Positions 25,680-33,938 of a stretch of 64,000 bases of DNA are shown piece after piece. The notes under the pieces were generated by a model. The model saw only the letters and a list, made by a program, of their open reading frames with translations, was not told where the DNA came from and ran no database searches. The stretch's first letter is position 1; each line of letters starts with the position of its first letter. Both the position numbers and the translations under genes were made by a program. The stretch is from Sphingobium sp. YR768. Its GTDB lineage: Bacteria; Pseudomonadota; Alphaproteobacteria; Sphingomonadales; Sphingomonadaceae. The stretch lies in NCBI RefSeq assembly GCF_900111125.1, contig NZ_FOGE01000001.1:186001-250000 (forward strand), given 5' to 3'.

Positions 25680-25702
25680 GGCGACTGGTGCGTGCAGACA
25701 TG

Positions 25703-25724
25703 CCCCTCCCGTAAACGGGAGGGG
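25703..25724. terminator. Short GC hairpin after corA
   Basis: CCCCTCCC-GTAAAC-GGGAGGGG, 24 bases past the corA stop. No U-run follows, but position and stability suggest a transcription end. It resembles the hairpins of repeat family C. Confidence 0.5.
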
Positions 25725-26053
25725 GAACATCACTGCGCCAGCTTATCGCCAAAGACCTCACCGCGATTCACGCCCCGCACCAGCGCGCTATCCGCCGTTC
25801 GCGACGCCCCCATCCCCCTGTCCGACTATTTCAGCATTTCGCCATGCATCGCAATATTTCGACAAAAAACGCAATAAAAAGAAATAGTTGTGCTGGAAAT
25901 GACACAGGGATGACAAAAGCCAGTTATACAGATGAATAATATTTGACCGGGGCCTGACGCTGTCACAGGCCTGACGCATCGCACCGGTGCGACCAACATA
26001 ATATGGTCACGGAAAGCCCCCAGTCGGCGCTTTCCGAAGGGAGAATTTCATCT
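25725..26053. promoter_or_regulatory. Upstream region of the TonB-dependent receptor
   Basis: No gene is seen. The segment is AT-richer than its surroundings around 25835-25945. Near the receiver gene there are two direct copies of GGCCTGACGC (25951-25960 and 25968-25977) and a 14-bp perfect palindrome TCGCACCGGTGCGA (25979-25992), about 60-100 bases before the receptor start. They are candidate operator elements; the regulator is unknown. Confidence 0.45.
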
Positions 26054-28855
26054 ATGCGCCCGTCTTTTCAACGACGCCTTCTGGCGTCGACGCTCCTGCT
26101 CGGCCTGTCGACACCGGCCTTCGCGCAAAATGCGGACAATGCTGATGCCCCTGCCGGCGACGAAACCATCGTCGTCACCGGTTCGCGCATCGCCCGGCCC
26201 GACCTGCAACAGGCGTCGCCCATCTCGATCGTCAGCAGCCAGGAATTGAAGCTCAGCGGCAAGCCCAATGTCGAAGCGATCATCAACGACCTGCCCCAGC
26301 TGATCCCCAGCACGACCGCCGCGTCGAACAATCCCGGCGGCGGCGTGTCGACCGCCGACCTGCGCGGCCTTGGCGCCCAGCGGACGCTGGTGCTGGTCGA
26401 TGGCCGTCGCTACGTCTCCTATGACTCCAATCAGGTGGTCGATCTCAACACCGTGCCCGCCGGCCTCATCGACCATGTCGAAGTCGTGTCGGGTGGCCGC
26501 TCGGCCGTCTACGGGTCGGATGCGATCGCCGGCGTCATCAACTTCGTCCTGAAGAAGAATTTTTCGGGCGTCGAAGCCAACGCCAATTACCGCCTGAACG
26601 AAGCGGGCGACGGCGGCACCTTCAACACCAACATCCTGCTGGGCCAGAATTTCGCCGGCGGCCGGGGCAACATCACCTTCTATGCCGACTATATCAAGCG
26701 CGACGGCGTGGATCAGAGCGCGCGCAGCTACACCAGGCAGACCTATACCGACGATGGCGAAGGCGGTCTGGCGGCCGGCGGATCGGGCACCATCCCCGCG
26801 ACCCGCATGGCGCTGAACAACACGCAATATAAGTTCAACCAGGACGGCAGCCTGTCTTCCTACAACTCCGCGACCGACGCCTATAATTACGCGCCGTCCA
26901 ACTATCTTCAGGTCCCGCAGAAGCGCATCCTGCTGAGCGCGCAGGCCCATTTCGACGTCAACGATCACCTGACCCTCTATGCCGAGGGGCAGTTCATCCG
27001 GAACAAGGTGCGCAACAAGCTCGCGCCCACCCCCTTTACCGGCACGGTCGAACTGGACACCGACTCCTCCTTCCTGTCGTCGGACGCGCAGGCCCTGCTG
27101 GCCGCAGCCGACACGGATGGAGACGGCTATACCTCCGCCAACATCTATCGCCGCATGACCGAAGTGGGCGAGCGTATTTCGGACGTCACCAACACCGCCT
27201 TCCGCACGATGATCGGCGCCAGGGGGCAGATCAGCGGCGACTGGAATTACGACGCTTATTACACCTATGCCCGCACCCGGCAGGTCGAAAAACAATATGG
27301 CAATGTCTCGCGCAGCCGCGTGGAACAGGCGCTCAAGACCAGCTATGACAGCGACGGCAATCTGGTCTGTTCGGACAGCAGCAATGACTGCGTCCCGCTC
27401 AACATCTTTGGCGAAGGCAATATCAGCGACGAAGCGGCCGACTTCATCTCCATCACCACCCGCAATGTCAGCATCATCACCGAACAGGTGGCGAACGTCG
27501 CGATCACCAACGGCAACCTGTTCGATCTGGGCGCCGGCCCGGCCGGCATCGCCTTCGGCTTCGAATATCGCAACGAACATGGCAGCTACAATCCGGACGA
27601 AGCGCTGTCTTCGGGCGACGTGGTCGGCTTCAACGCGGGCGAGGGCCTGAGCGGCGGCTATAATGTGAAGGAATTCTTCTCGGAAATCAGCGTTCCGCTG
27701 CTGGCCGACATGCCGCTGGTCCACAAGCTGGACTTTAACGGCGCCTATCGCTTCTCGCATTATTCCACCGCGACCAAGAATGTCAGCACCTTCTCGGCCG
27801 GGCTCATCTACGCGCCGGTCAAGGACGTCACCTTCCGCGGCCAATATAGCCGCGCGGTGCGTGCCCCGTCGGTGTCGGAACTCTATTCCGGCCAGTCGCA
27901 GGATTATCCGACCGCAACCGATCCGTGCGCGACCTCGGCCGCCACGACCAGTTCGACCCTTTCGGCCAGCTGCCTTGCCAGCGGCGTATCGTCCAGCGCG
28001 CTGGGCACCGACTTTTACGGCGGCAGCTCGCAGATCGAATCCGTCACCGGCGGCAACCCCGACCTGCGGGAAGAAACGTCGAACACCTGGGGCGTGGGCG
28101 TCATCCTGCAACCCAGCTTCGCGCCGCGCCTGTCGCTGACGGTCGATTATTACAACACCAAGATCGACAATTATATCTCGACCGCCGGCACCGCGAATAT
28201 CATCCGCGCCTGCTATGGCGACGAAGCCAATGGCTGGACGCCCTATGACAGCAGCTATTGCTCGCTGCTGCCGCGCAACGCCACCAGCAGCGAAATCGAG
28301 GGGGCCGTCAATCTTCAGTCCAACACCGGCGGCCTCAAGACCTCCGGCGTCGACTTCGAACTGAACTACAGCGTGCCGCTCAACTTCGGCGTGTTCGGCG
28401 CCAAGTCCGGCAAGCTGGCTTTCCGCGTCGCAGGCACCCGCCTCATCGCGTTCGACCTCAATCCGGTCGCCGCGATCTCGGCCCTGAACCAGAATTGCGC
28501 AGGCAAGTTCGGCGTCAATTGTGGCGACCCCTATTCCAAGCTGCGGCTGAACAACCGCATCACCTGGACCAGCGGGCCGATCACCCTGGGCCTGACCCAT
28601 CGCTATCTGTCGAGCGTGCGGGACGATGACGACACCACCACCTACACGGTAGAGAAGATCAAGGCCTATAACCTGTTCGACATCGGTCTTCAGGTGCAGG
28701 CGACGGAAAACTTCGGCTGGTCGCTGGGCATGAACAATATGTTCAACAAGAAGCCGCCGATCCTGGGCGACAACCAGCAGCAGTCGAACACCTATCCGTC
28801 GACCTACGACGTCTATGGCCGCGCCTTCTTCGTGAACGCTTCGGTCAAGTTCTGA
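26054..28855 (+). CDS. TonB-dependent outer-membrane receptor
   Basis: 933 residues. Signal peptide MRPSFQRRLLASTLLLGLST ending near AFAQ, a TonB-box-like ETIVVTGSRIARPDL, a plug domain (PISIVSSQELKLSG through the VEVVSGGRSAVYGSDAIAG motif), then a 22-strand barrel ending with an aromatic residue (NASVKF). The plug-to-barrel repeats and large extracellular loops fit uptake of a siderophore, sugar or plant compound, but nothing shows which. ATG 26054 with AAGGGAG upstream is preferred over 26003. The gene stands alone, flanked by a palindromic upstream region and tandem hairpins downstream. Confidence 0.95.
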   Translation: MRPSFQRRLLASTLLLGLSTPAFAQNADNADAPAGDETIVVTGSRIARPDLQQASPISIVSSQELKLSGKPNVEAIINDLPQLIPSTTAASNNPGGGVSTADLRGLGAQRTLVLVDGRRYVSYDSNQVVDLNTVPAGLIDHVEVVSGGRSAVYGSDAIAGVINFVLKKNFSGVEANANYRLNEAGDGGTFNTNILLGQNFAGGRGNITFYADYIKRDGVDQSARSYTRQTYTDDGEGGLAAGGSGTIPATRMALNNTQYKFNQDGSLSSYNSATDAYNYAPSNYLQVPQKRILLSAQAHFDVNDHLTLYAEGQFIRNKVRNKLAPTPFTGTVELDTDSSFLSSDAQALLAAADTDGDGYTSANIYRRMTEVGERISDVTNTAFRTMIGARGQISGDWNYDAYYTYARTRQVEKQYGNVSRSRVEQALKTSYDSDGNLVCSDSSNDCVPLNIFGEGNISDEAADFISITTRNVSIITEQVANVAITNGNLFDLGAGPAGIAFGFEYRNEHGSYNPDEALSSGDVVGFNAGEGLSGGYNVKEFFSEISVPLLADMPLVHKLDFNGAYRFSHYSTATKNVSTFSAGLIYAPVKDVTFRGQYSRAVRAPSVSELYSGQSQDYPTATDPCATSAATTSSTLSASCLASGVSSSALGTDFYGGSSQIESVTGGNPDLREETSNTWGVGVILQPSFAPRLSLTVDYYNTKIDNYISTAGTANIIRACYGDEANGWTPYDSSYCSLLPRNATSSEIEGAVNLQSNTGGLKTSGVDFELNYSVPLNFGVFGAKSGKLAFRVAGTRLIAFDLNPVAAISALNQNCAGKFGVNCGDPYSKLRLNNRITWTSGPITLGLTHRYLSSVRDDDDTTTYTVEKIKAYNLFDIGLQVQATENFGWSLGMNNMFNKKPPILGDNQQQSNTYPSTYDVYGRAFFVNASVKF

Positions 28856-28866
28856 TCCTGCTTCGT

Positions 28867-28932
28867 CGGGATGGGCAACCATCCCGACCGCCAACACAAG
28901 GCCCGGTTCCCGCAAGGGCGCCGGGCCTTCGT
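28867..28932 (+). terminator. Tandem hairpin terminator after the TonB receptor
   Basis: First hairpin CGGGATGG-GCAA-CCATCCCG (28867-28886). Second AAGGCCCGG (28898-28906) with CCGGGCCTT (28921-28929), ending in a short T tract. Together they close the receptor transcript. Confidence 0.75.
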
Positions 28933-28964
28933 GCGCAGGCCATTGCCCAACGCGCTCGCCTAGC

Positions 28965-28992
28965 ATATATGAACCATATATGATTCATATAT
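28965..28992. promoter_or_regulatory. Palindromic operator candidate upstream of the ParD-like gene
   Basis: ATATATGAA (28965-28973) and TTCATATAT (28984-28992) are perfect inverted repeats, and CATATATGA occurs twice directly (28964-28972 and 28975-28983). The site ends 13 bases before the start codon at 29006, the position expected for self-repression by a ribbon-helix-helix protein. Confidence 0.6.
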
Positions 28993-29005
28993 TCAGGATA
29001 GATTG

Positions 29006-29218
29006 ATGGGCATCGTCAATATCGAGGACGAACTGCACGAACAGTTGCGCAAGGCCAGCAAGGCCTCCTACCGGTCGATCAACGCGCAGGCCGCCTTCTG
29101 GATCAGGATCGGCATGTTGAGCGAACTCAACCCGCAACTGACCTTCCAGCAGATCGTCCTGCGCGAATTGCGCGAAGCCGGGGTCGATCCGGCCGACATC
29201 AGGGCGCCAGCCTCATGA
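29006..29218 (+). CDS. ParD-like (RHH) DNA-binding protein
   Basis: 70 residues. VNIEDELHEQLRKASKAS and RSINAQAAFWIRIGMLSELN look like the strand and helices of a ribbon-helix-helix fold, as in the ParD-like antitoxin family. No toxin gene follows; the next gene is a methionine aminopeptidase whose ATG overlaps this stop by 4 bases. It may act as a simple auto-repressor of the pair rather than an antitoxin. ATG 29006 is preferred over TTG 29003. Confidence 0.82.
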   Translation: MGIVNIEDELHEQLRKASKASYRSINAQAAFWIRIGMLSELNPQLTFQQIVLRELREAGVDPADIRAPAS

Positions 29219-29988
29219 TCAAGTCGCCGGAAGAGGTCGAGCTGATGGCGCAGGCCGGCCGTCTGCTCGCATCGGTCTTCACCCATCTGGATGGACAGCC
29301 GCTGGCGGGCCGCAGCACCATGGCCATTAACGATCTGGTCGAACGCTTCATCGTCGACGATCTCGCCGCCCGCCCCGCCAGCAAGGGCCAATATGGCTAT
29401 GGCTTCGTCCTCAATTGCTCACGCAATGCGGTCGTGTGCCATGGCGTCCCGTCCGACGACGAATATCTGGCGGACGGCGACATCGTCAATTTCGACATCA
29501 CGCTGGAAAAGAACGGCTATATCGCCGATTCCAGCAAGACCTACATGATCGGCGCCGTTTCTCCCACGGCCAGGCGGCTGGTGCGCACCACCTATGACGC
29601 GATGTGGCAGGGCATTCACACGGTGCGTCCCGGCGCCCGTCTGGGCGATATCGGCCACGCGATCGAGCGCCATGCCAAGCGCGCGGGCTATTCCATCGTC
29701 CGCGACTATTGCGGCCATGGCATCGGCCGCGAAATGCATGAAGAGCCGCAGATCCTGCATTTCGGCAAGCCGGGCACCGGCGTGATCCTGCGCGAAAACA
29801 TGGTCTTCACGATCGAGCCGATGCTCAATCAGGGCCGCCGCATGGTGCAGACGCTGGATGACGGCTGGACGGTGACGACAGTGGACGGAAAACTCTCCGC
29901 CCAGTTCGAACATACGGTCGCCGTCACATCGACCGGCGTCCGCGTCCTGACCCTGCGCCCGGATGAAAGTCCGCCTGCGCGATCCTGA
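29215..29988 (+). CDS. map: Type I methionine aminopeptidase
   Basis: 257 residues; removes N-terminal Met from new proteins. The pita-bread fold is clear: substrate His region NAVVCHGVPSDDEYLADGDI, metal Asp residues in VNFDITLEKNGYIADSSKTY, metal His in DYCGHGIGREMHEEP, and Glu ligands in VFTIEPMLN and AQFEHTVAV. It overlaps the ParD-like gene by ATGA, so expression follows that gene's promoter. Sphingomonads usually have a separate housekeeping map, so this may be a second copy; the window cannot show that. Confidence 0.93.
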   Translation: MIKSPEEVELMAQAGRLLASVFTHLDGQPLAGRSTMAINDLVERFIVDDLAARPASKGQYGYGFVLNCSRNAVVCHGVPSDDEYLADGDIVNFDITLEKNGYIADSSKTYMIGAVSPTARRLVRTTYDAMWQGIHTVRPGARLGDIGHAIERHAKRAGYSIVRDYCGHGIGREMHEEPQILHFGKPGTGVILRENMVFTIEPMLNQGRRMVQTLDDGWTVTTVDGKLSAQFEHTVAVTSTGVRVLTLRPDESPPARS

Positions 29989-30066
29989 CCGCGCCACTTC
30001 GAATCCGTCAGGGTTCGCAAGGCCGAACGGCCGCCCGAGCTTATGCGAGGATCAGAAATCAAATGA

Positions 30067-30143
30067 TGGTGCACCCAACTGGATTCGAACCAGTGGCCTT
30101 TGGATTAGGAATCCAACGCTCTATCCTGCTGAGCTATGGGTGC
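30067..30143 (-). tRNA. tRNA-Arg (anticodon CCT)
   Basis: On the minus strand the 77-base sequence starts GCACCCATAGCTCAGC and ends with an encoded CCA. The acceptor stem GCACCCA pairs with TGGGTGC, the D-arm is AGCTCAGCAGGATAGAGC, the anticodon stem-loop is TTGGA-TTCCTAA-TCCAA giving CCT, and the T-arm carries GGTTCGAATCC. It reads AGG codons. No integrase or att-like duplicate is seen nearby. Confidence 0.95.
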
Positions 30144-30481
30144 TCTCCGAAAATCGGCTGATCTTCGCGGTTTTCGATAGTGTCGGCCACGATGGCCGTC
30201 AACCAAGATCGGACCGGGGCGGCGCCCCGTGGCACATTGCCCGTCACAGCGCGCGCAATTGCAATTGCGCCTCCTGCAAAATATAATGACAAAATATCGC
30301 GCCTGATCCTATAATGCAGGACAGGCTATTATTTACAGCCGTCGCGCCGACCACATTTATATTTTTCACGCTATTTCGGATCGACGGGCAATGTCCTATA
30401 TAAGGACTATCGCTGATCAAAAGCCGTAGGCACCAGCGACTGAGAGACATGTGCTCCCGCTTACGATGCAGGAGCCTGTCC
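30144..30481. other. AT-richer intergenic stretch with palindromes
   Basis: 338 bases without a gene. The stretch from about 30280 to 30415 is clearly AT-richer than average. It contains an 18-bp perfect palindrome GCGCAATTGCAATTGCGC (30253-30270) and GTCCT-ATATA-AGGAC (30393-30407). It should hold the promoter for the small genes that follow. The base shift and the neighbouring tRNA could mark an old insertion, but no mobile gene remains. Confidence 0.5.
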
Positions 30482-30658
30482 ATGGACCTCAACTATCTTC
30501 TTTTTCGCCATCAGGCTTCGTTGATGCGGGCGGCGGCTTCGAATTGCCAGGGCGCGACCATGTCGCATCGACGTGACGTTGCCCATTATGCCCGGCAGAT
30601 TGGCATATTGCGGGCCGCCATGGGTGCGACCGCGCTGATGCCCCTTCCCGTCGCCTGA
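30482..30658 (+). CDS. Small conserved-looking protein (58 aa), function unknown
   Basis: It begins MDLNYLLFRHQASLMRAAAS and continues with a central His/Arg stretch (SHRRDVAHYARQIGILRAAM). I recall similar short sphingomonad proteins starting MDLNYLY-R-x, but cannot search. AGGAG lies 7 bases before the ATG. It is the first of four closely spaced short genes and 7 bases from the next. Soluble, no membrane segment. Confidence 0.65.
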   Translation: MDLNYLLFRHQASLMRAAASNCQGATMSHRRDVAHYARQIGILRAAMGATALMPLPVA

Positions 30659-30665
30659 ATTTCTA

Positions 30666-30971
30666 ATGGAAACGATCATCGCCAGAGAACGCACCGTCGA
30701 ACCGGGGCAGCAGGCCGCCCGCACCAAGCCCAAACAGGGCGCGGCAAAATATCGCATGCCGAAAATGCCGGCTGAGGATGCGGCGCGACAGGGCCGCATC
30801 ACGCTTCTTGCCTGGAATGCGATCGGACGCGATGCCGCGCTGGTCTTCCTCAACACTCGCAGCGAAGCCCTTGGCGGGCGACCGCTCGATATCGCGACCG
30901 CCAGCAATGCGGGCTTCGCACTGGTAGAGCAGGCGATCGCTGCCCAACGCCCCACAACCACGTCAGCCTGA
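30666..30971 (+). CDS. MbcA/ParS/Xre-type antitoxin-like protein, no toxin partner seen
   Basis: 101 residues. The C-terminal half (ALVFLNTRSEALGGRPLDIA, then ASNAGFALVEQAIAA) matches the toxin-binding domain of ParS/MbcA-type antitoxins, in which LNTPNPALGGRTPLEL is the common pattern. The N-terminal half is basic (RTKPKQGAAKYRMPK) and lacks an obvious Xre helix-turn-helix. RES- or MbcT-type toxin genes normally lie next to it, but none is present. The start has no good ribosome site and lies 7 bases after the previous stop, so coupling is likely. Confidence 0.7.
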   Translation: METIIARERTVEPGQQAARTKPKQGAAKYRMPKMPAEDAARQGRITLLAWNAIGRDAALVFLNTRSEALGGRPLDIATASNAGFALVEQAIAAQRPTTTSA

Positions 30972-30982
30972 AGGAAGAGATC

Positions 30983-31111
30983 ATGGCCAAAGGACAGAAA
31001 AAGTCGAACCGCGAGATCAGGAAGCCCAAGGCGGAGAAGCCGAAAAAGGAAAATGCCTCCAATCCCAGCCAAAAGGCCGGTGCAGTCAATCTGGTCACGC
31101 TCAAAAGCTGA
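30983..31111 (+). CDS. Tiny basic protein (42 aa), function unknown
   Basis: MAKGQKKSNREIRKPKAEKP is followed by KKENASNPSQKAGAVNLVTL-KS; about a third of its residues are Lys or Arg. AAGGAAG lies 6 bases before the ATG and the previous stop is 11 bases upstream, so it belongs to the same unit. Very basic short proteins opening MAKGQ-x-KSNRE occur in other proteobacteria in my memory. RNA or nucleoid binding is possible but unproven. Confidence 0.65.
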   Translation: MAKGQKKSNREIRKPKAEKPKKENASNPSQKAGAVNLVTLKS

Positions 31112-31191
31112 ACCCGCGCATGGCGCCCTCCTGCCTTGGCCAGTTGCACTGGTCGGGCGGCAGGGCGTGCCAAGGATCAAAGGACATCGCC

Positions 31192-31446
31192 ATGCAACCG
31201 ACATTTGAATTCTGCCAAAATGAGGAACGGCGGCAACGCGCCATCGCTGCGGATGCGCCCCTTCAAAATAGCCGCGCTATTGCGACGAGAGCGGCGAACG
31301 CATGGGCGAAGGAAGGGCAATATGCCCTGAAGCGTGCGTCACGCAAGCACGGCCTGCTCAGCCGGGAGGATCAACTGATCGCGGAAGAATTCCGGTTGGA
31401 GGGCGATCGTTGTGACGATGCCCCGATCGCCGCAGGCACGACCTGA
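31192..31446 (+). CDS. Small soluble protein (84 aa), function unknown
   Basis: Helical and charged: MQPTFEFCQNEERRQRAIAA, a Lys/Arg middle (YALKRASRKHGLLSREDQ), and an acidic end. AAGGA precedes the ATG at 31192. It is the last of the run of short genes at 30482-31446 and 80 bases from the third. No family recognised. Codon use is like the neighbours, which supports a real gene. Confidence 0.55.
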   Translation: MQPTFEFCQNEERRQRAIAADAPLQNSRAIATRAANAWAKEGQYALKRASRKHGLLSREDQLIAEEFRLEGDRCDDAPIAAGTT

Positions 31447-31526
31447 TATCGATCCATCCGGGCCGTTTCCATCGCGCGACATCATAGCGCGCGCCGACGT
31501 GACGAGCCTGTCGCGCGCCGTTCGGG

Positions 31527-32012
31527 TCAATTCTTCGCATGCGGGGGAATGACGGGGAAAGGCAGCGGCGCCACTTCCACCCCTTCGGCGATCAGCGCCC
31601 GCGCCTCGTCCGGCGCGACATCGCCATGGATGCTGCTGCGATCCTGTTCGCCATAGTGCATGGCCCGCGCCTGATTGGCGAAGTCGCGCCCGACCCAGGT
31701 CGATTCCTCCAGCACCTTGCTCTGCGCCTGCGCCAGCGCATCGACAAAGGCCTGCATCTTCGCCTGATCGGCGCCGCTCATCGCCACCGGCGCGGCTTTT
31801 TCGGGAGCGGCAGCAGCGGGCGCCGGATCGGGGCGACTATTGCCCTTCGCCCCCACCGCCGGCGCCATCACCGCCTTGCCCACATCGGCGTCGCCGCACA
31901 TCGGGCAGGTCAGCAGGCCGCGCGCCTTCTGCTGCTCATAATCCGCGCTGGACCCGAACCATGCCTCGAACACATGGCCCTTGCTCCCGCATTTCAGGTC
32001 GAAAACGATCAC
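31527..32012 (-). CDS. DUF1178 family protein
   Basis: About 161 residues from GTG 32012 (VIVFDLKCGSKGHVFEAWFG). A zinc-ribbon-like N-terminal part has Cys in DLKCG and C-P-x-C in LLTCPMCGDADVGKAVMAPA. A variable Pro/Ala linker follows, then a C-terminal helix (EESTWVGRDFANQARAMHYG) typical of the family. The GTG overlaps the upstream stop. DUF1178 is often found after a Nit-like hydrolase and glutaredoxin in alphaproteobacteria, as here. Its role is unknown. Confidence 0.88.
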   Translation of the reverse strand: MIVFDLKCGSKGHVFEAWFGSSADYEQQKARGLLTCPMCGDADVGKAVMAPAVGAKGNSRPDPAPAAAAPEKAAPVAMSGADQAKMQAFVDALAQAQSKVLEESTWVGRDFANQARAMHYGEQDRSSIHGDVAPDEARALIAEGVEVAPLPFPVIPPHAKN

Positions 32013-32851
32013 GAAACAGTCACGTCCTTCGGTATCACACGGCGGTTGGCGATAGCGGGCACGCGCCCGCGCACATCCCCTATCCGCGACAGGTCGATGT
32101 CCGCAAGGGCCATGCCCGCCGTCTCGCCCATATCCAGCAGCACCTCGCCCCACGGATCGATCACCACGCTATGGCCATAGGTGACGCGCCCGTCGGCATG
32201 TTGCCCCACCTGCGCCGTGGCGATGACATAGCATCCCGCCTCGATCGCGCGGGCGCGCAGCAGCACATGCCAATGCGCCTGCCCCGTCGGCACGGTGAAG
32301 GCGGCCGGCGCCAGCAATATCGTCGCCCCCGCATTGGTCAGCGCGCGATACAGGTCCGGGAAGCGCATGTCGTAACAGATGGAAAAGCCCATCCGGCCCC
32401 AGGGCGTGTCGGCCGCGACCACCTGTTCCCCCGGCCCATAGACGGAGGATTCGCGCCAGCTTTCCCCCGTCGCCAAGTCAACGTCGAACAGATGAATCTT
32501 GTCGTACCGCGCCCGGATCGCGCCCGTGTCATCGATCAGGAAGCTGCGATTGGCCCAGCGCCCGTCGGCCCGCTCGTCCTTCAGCGGCAGCGACCCGATA
32601 TGCACCCACAGCCCCTCCCGCGCCGCCGCGTCCCGCACGGCGGCCAGCACCACATCTTCCGCCTCGTTGCGCAGCGTCGCCGCCGCCCGCGCCCGGTCAC
32701 GGTCCAGGCAGCCCGCCATTTCGGGCGTGAACAACATGTCCGCGCCCTCCCCCTTCGCCCGCTTCACCATCTCCACGATGGCGGCGGCGTTGGCGGCGGG
32801 ATCGATCCCGCTGGTCATCTGGAACAGGGCGGCGCGCATGATGCTGCTCAT
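32009..32851 (-). CDS. Carbon-nitrogen hydrolase (Nit-like amidase)
   Basis: 280 residues. The nitrilase catalytic triad is visible: Glu in GADMLFTPEMAGCLDRDRA, Lys in RYDKIHLFDVDLATGESWRE and Cys in MGFSICYDMRFPDLYRAL. It resembles NIT2-type omega-amidases and deaminated-glutathione amidases. ATG 32851 overlaps the glutaredoxin stop (ATGA), so translation is coupled. Next to glutaredoxin, deaminated-glutathione repair is a reasonable guess, but the substrate is not shown by sequence alone. Confidence 0.92.
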   Translation of the reverse strand: MSSIMRAALFQMTSGIDPAANAAAIVEMVKRAKGEGADMLFTPEMAGCLDRDRARAAATLRNEAEDVVLAAVRDAAAREGLWVHIGSLPLKDERADGRWANRSFLIDDTGAIRARYDKIHLFDVDLATGESWRESSVYGPGEQVVAADTPWGRMGFSICYDMRFPDLYRALTNAGATILLAPAAFTVPTGQAHWHVLLRARAIEAGCYVIATAQVGQHADGRVTYGHSVVIDPWGEVLLDMGETAGMALADIDLSRIGDVRGRVPAIANRRVIPKDVTVS

Positions 32852-33105
32852 AGCCCCAGCAAGGCGTCCAGCTTGCCCTCGCGGTTCAGCGCGGACAGAT
32901 CGTCGCTGCCACCGACATGGCTGCCGTCGATGAAGATTTGCGGCACGCTGGTCCGGCCCGGCGCCCGCTCCAGCATTTCCTCGCGCTTGGGTCCGCCCAG
33001 CGTGATATCATATTCCTCGAACGCGACTCCCTTGTCGCTCAGCAAGGCCTTTGCCCGCGCGCAATAACCGCACCAGTCCTTGGTATAGATTTCGACCTTC
33101 GCCAT
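32848..33105 (-). CDS. grxC: Glutaredoxin 3
   Basis: 85 residues, a full dithiol glutaredoxin. Active site C12-G-Y-C15 in YTKDWCGYCARAKALL, cis-Pro strand RTSVPQIFIDGSHVGGSDDL, and glutathione-binding residues in the same strand. It reduces protein disulfides and mixed glutathione disulfides in the cytoplasm. It follows comF and precedes the Nit-like amidase with overlapping codons. Confidence 0.96.
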   Translation of the reverse strand: MAKVEIYTKDWCGYCARAKALLSDKGVAFEEYDITLGGPKREEMLERAPGRTSVPQIFIDGSHVGGSDDLSALNREGKLDALLGL

Positions 33106-33147
33106 GATAACTCCTTTCCCCCGAAATTGGGGTAAAGTCGCACTTTG

Positions 33148-33897
33148 TCAATCAACCGGTTGGGCAACAGCATCGGGAAGCACCCGCGCCCAGCACAGCA
33201 GATGCACCTGCGCCACCCCGCCCCGCTTCAGCAACGTCGCACAGGCCGCCGCCGTCGCCCCGCTGGTATGAATATCGTCGATCAGCAGCACGCGCCGCCC
33301 GCGCAGCGCCTGCCCCGCCCCCAGCGTAAAGGCGCCGCGCACCGTTCGCGCCCGCTGCGCCGGGTTCATCCCCCGCAGCGGCGCGGTGCGCTTCACCCGT
33401 TGCAGCGCCCGCTTGTCCACCGGCCACCCGGTCATCCGCCCCAGATGATCGGCGATCAGCGCCGACTGGTTGAAACCGCGCTGCCACAGGCGCCAGCGAT
33501 GCAGCGGCACCGGCACGATCACCGCTTCCTCGCGCCCCACATGGCGCAGCATCTGCCGCGCGATCAGCCGCGCCATGCCGATCCGCCGCCCATATTTCAG
33601 CCGCAGCGCCACCGTCCGCGCGACATCGCCATAGGCCAGCACCGCCCGCGCCCCGTCCCAGGCCGGCGGATCGGCCATGCACGCGCCGCACTCCGCCCCC
33701 TCCCCCATGTCATGCGGGAAAGGCAGGCCGCACCGCGCGCAACAGGGCTCACCCAGAAAGTCCATCCCGCCCCAGCAGGACAGGCAGAAAGCGAAATCCT
33801 CCGCCACGATCATCCCGCATCCCGGACAGCGCGGCGGCAGCGCATAATCGACCATCGGGCGCAGCGCACCCTTGAGAAGCGGGAGGACAGCCATCAT
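33148..33897 (-). CDS. comF: ComF-family phosphoribosyltransferase-like protein
   Basis: 249 residues. The N-terminal Zn-finger-like region has four C-x2-C pairs (PPRCPGCGMIV, CLSCWGG, CCARCGLPFP, CGACMADPP). The C-terminal PRTase fold carries AVIVPVPLHRWRLWQRGFNQ and the PRPP loop VLLIDDIHTSGATAAACATL. ComF proteins aid DNA uptake in competent bacteria and occur widely without a proven role. It starts divergently from the methyltransferase gene. ATG 33894/33897 are both possible. Confidence 0.93.
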   Translation of the reverse strand: MMAVLPLLKGALRPMVDYALPPRCPGCGMIVAEDFAFCLSCWGGMDFLGEPCCARCGLPFPHDMGEGAECGACMADPPAWDGARAVLAYGDVARTVALRLKYGRRIGMARLIARQMLRHVGREEAVIVPVPLHRWRLWQRGFNQSALIADHLGRMTGWPVDKRALQRVKRTAPLRGMNPAQRARTVRGAFTLGAGQALRGRRVLLIDDIHTSGATAAACATLLKRGGVAQVHLLCWARVLPDAVAQPVD

Positions 33898-33938
33898 CTG
33901 CCTTGTCCGCACTTCGCGCCCGATGCACAAGGCCCGCC

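Noticed and set aside
26048..28966. 972-codon open frame on the minus strand opposite the TonB receptor
   Set aside because: Shadow of the receptor frame; composition is unlike real proteins and no start signal is present.
30067..30481. Prophage or island attachment site at tRNA-Arg
   Set aside because: No integrase and no duplicate of the tRNA 3' end were found in the window.
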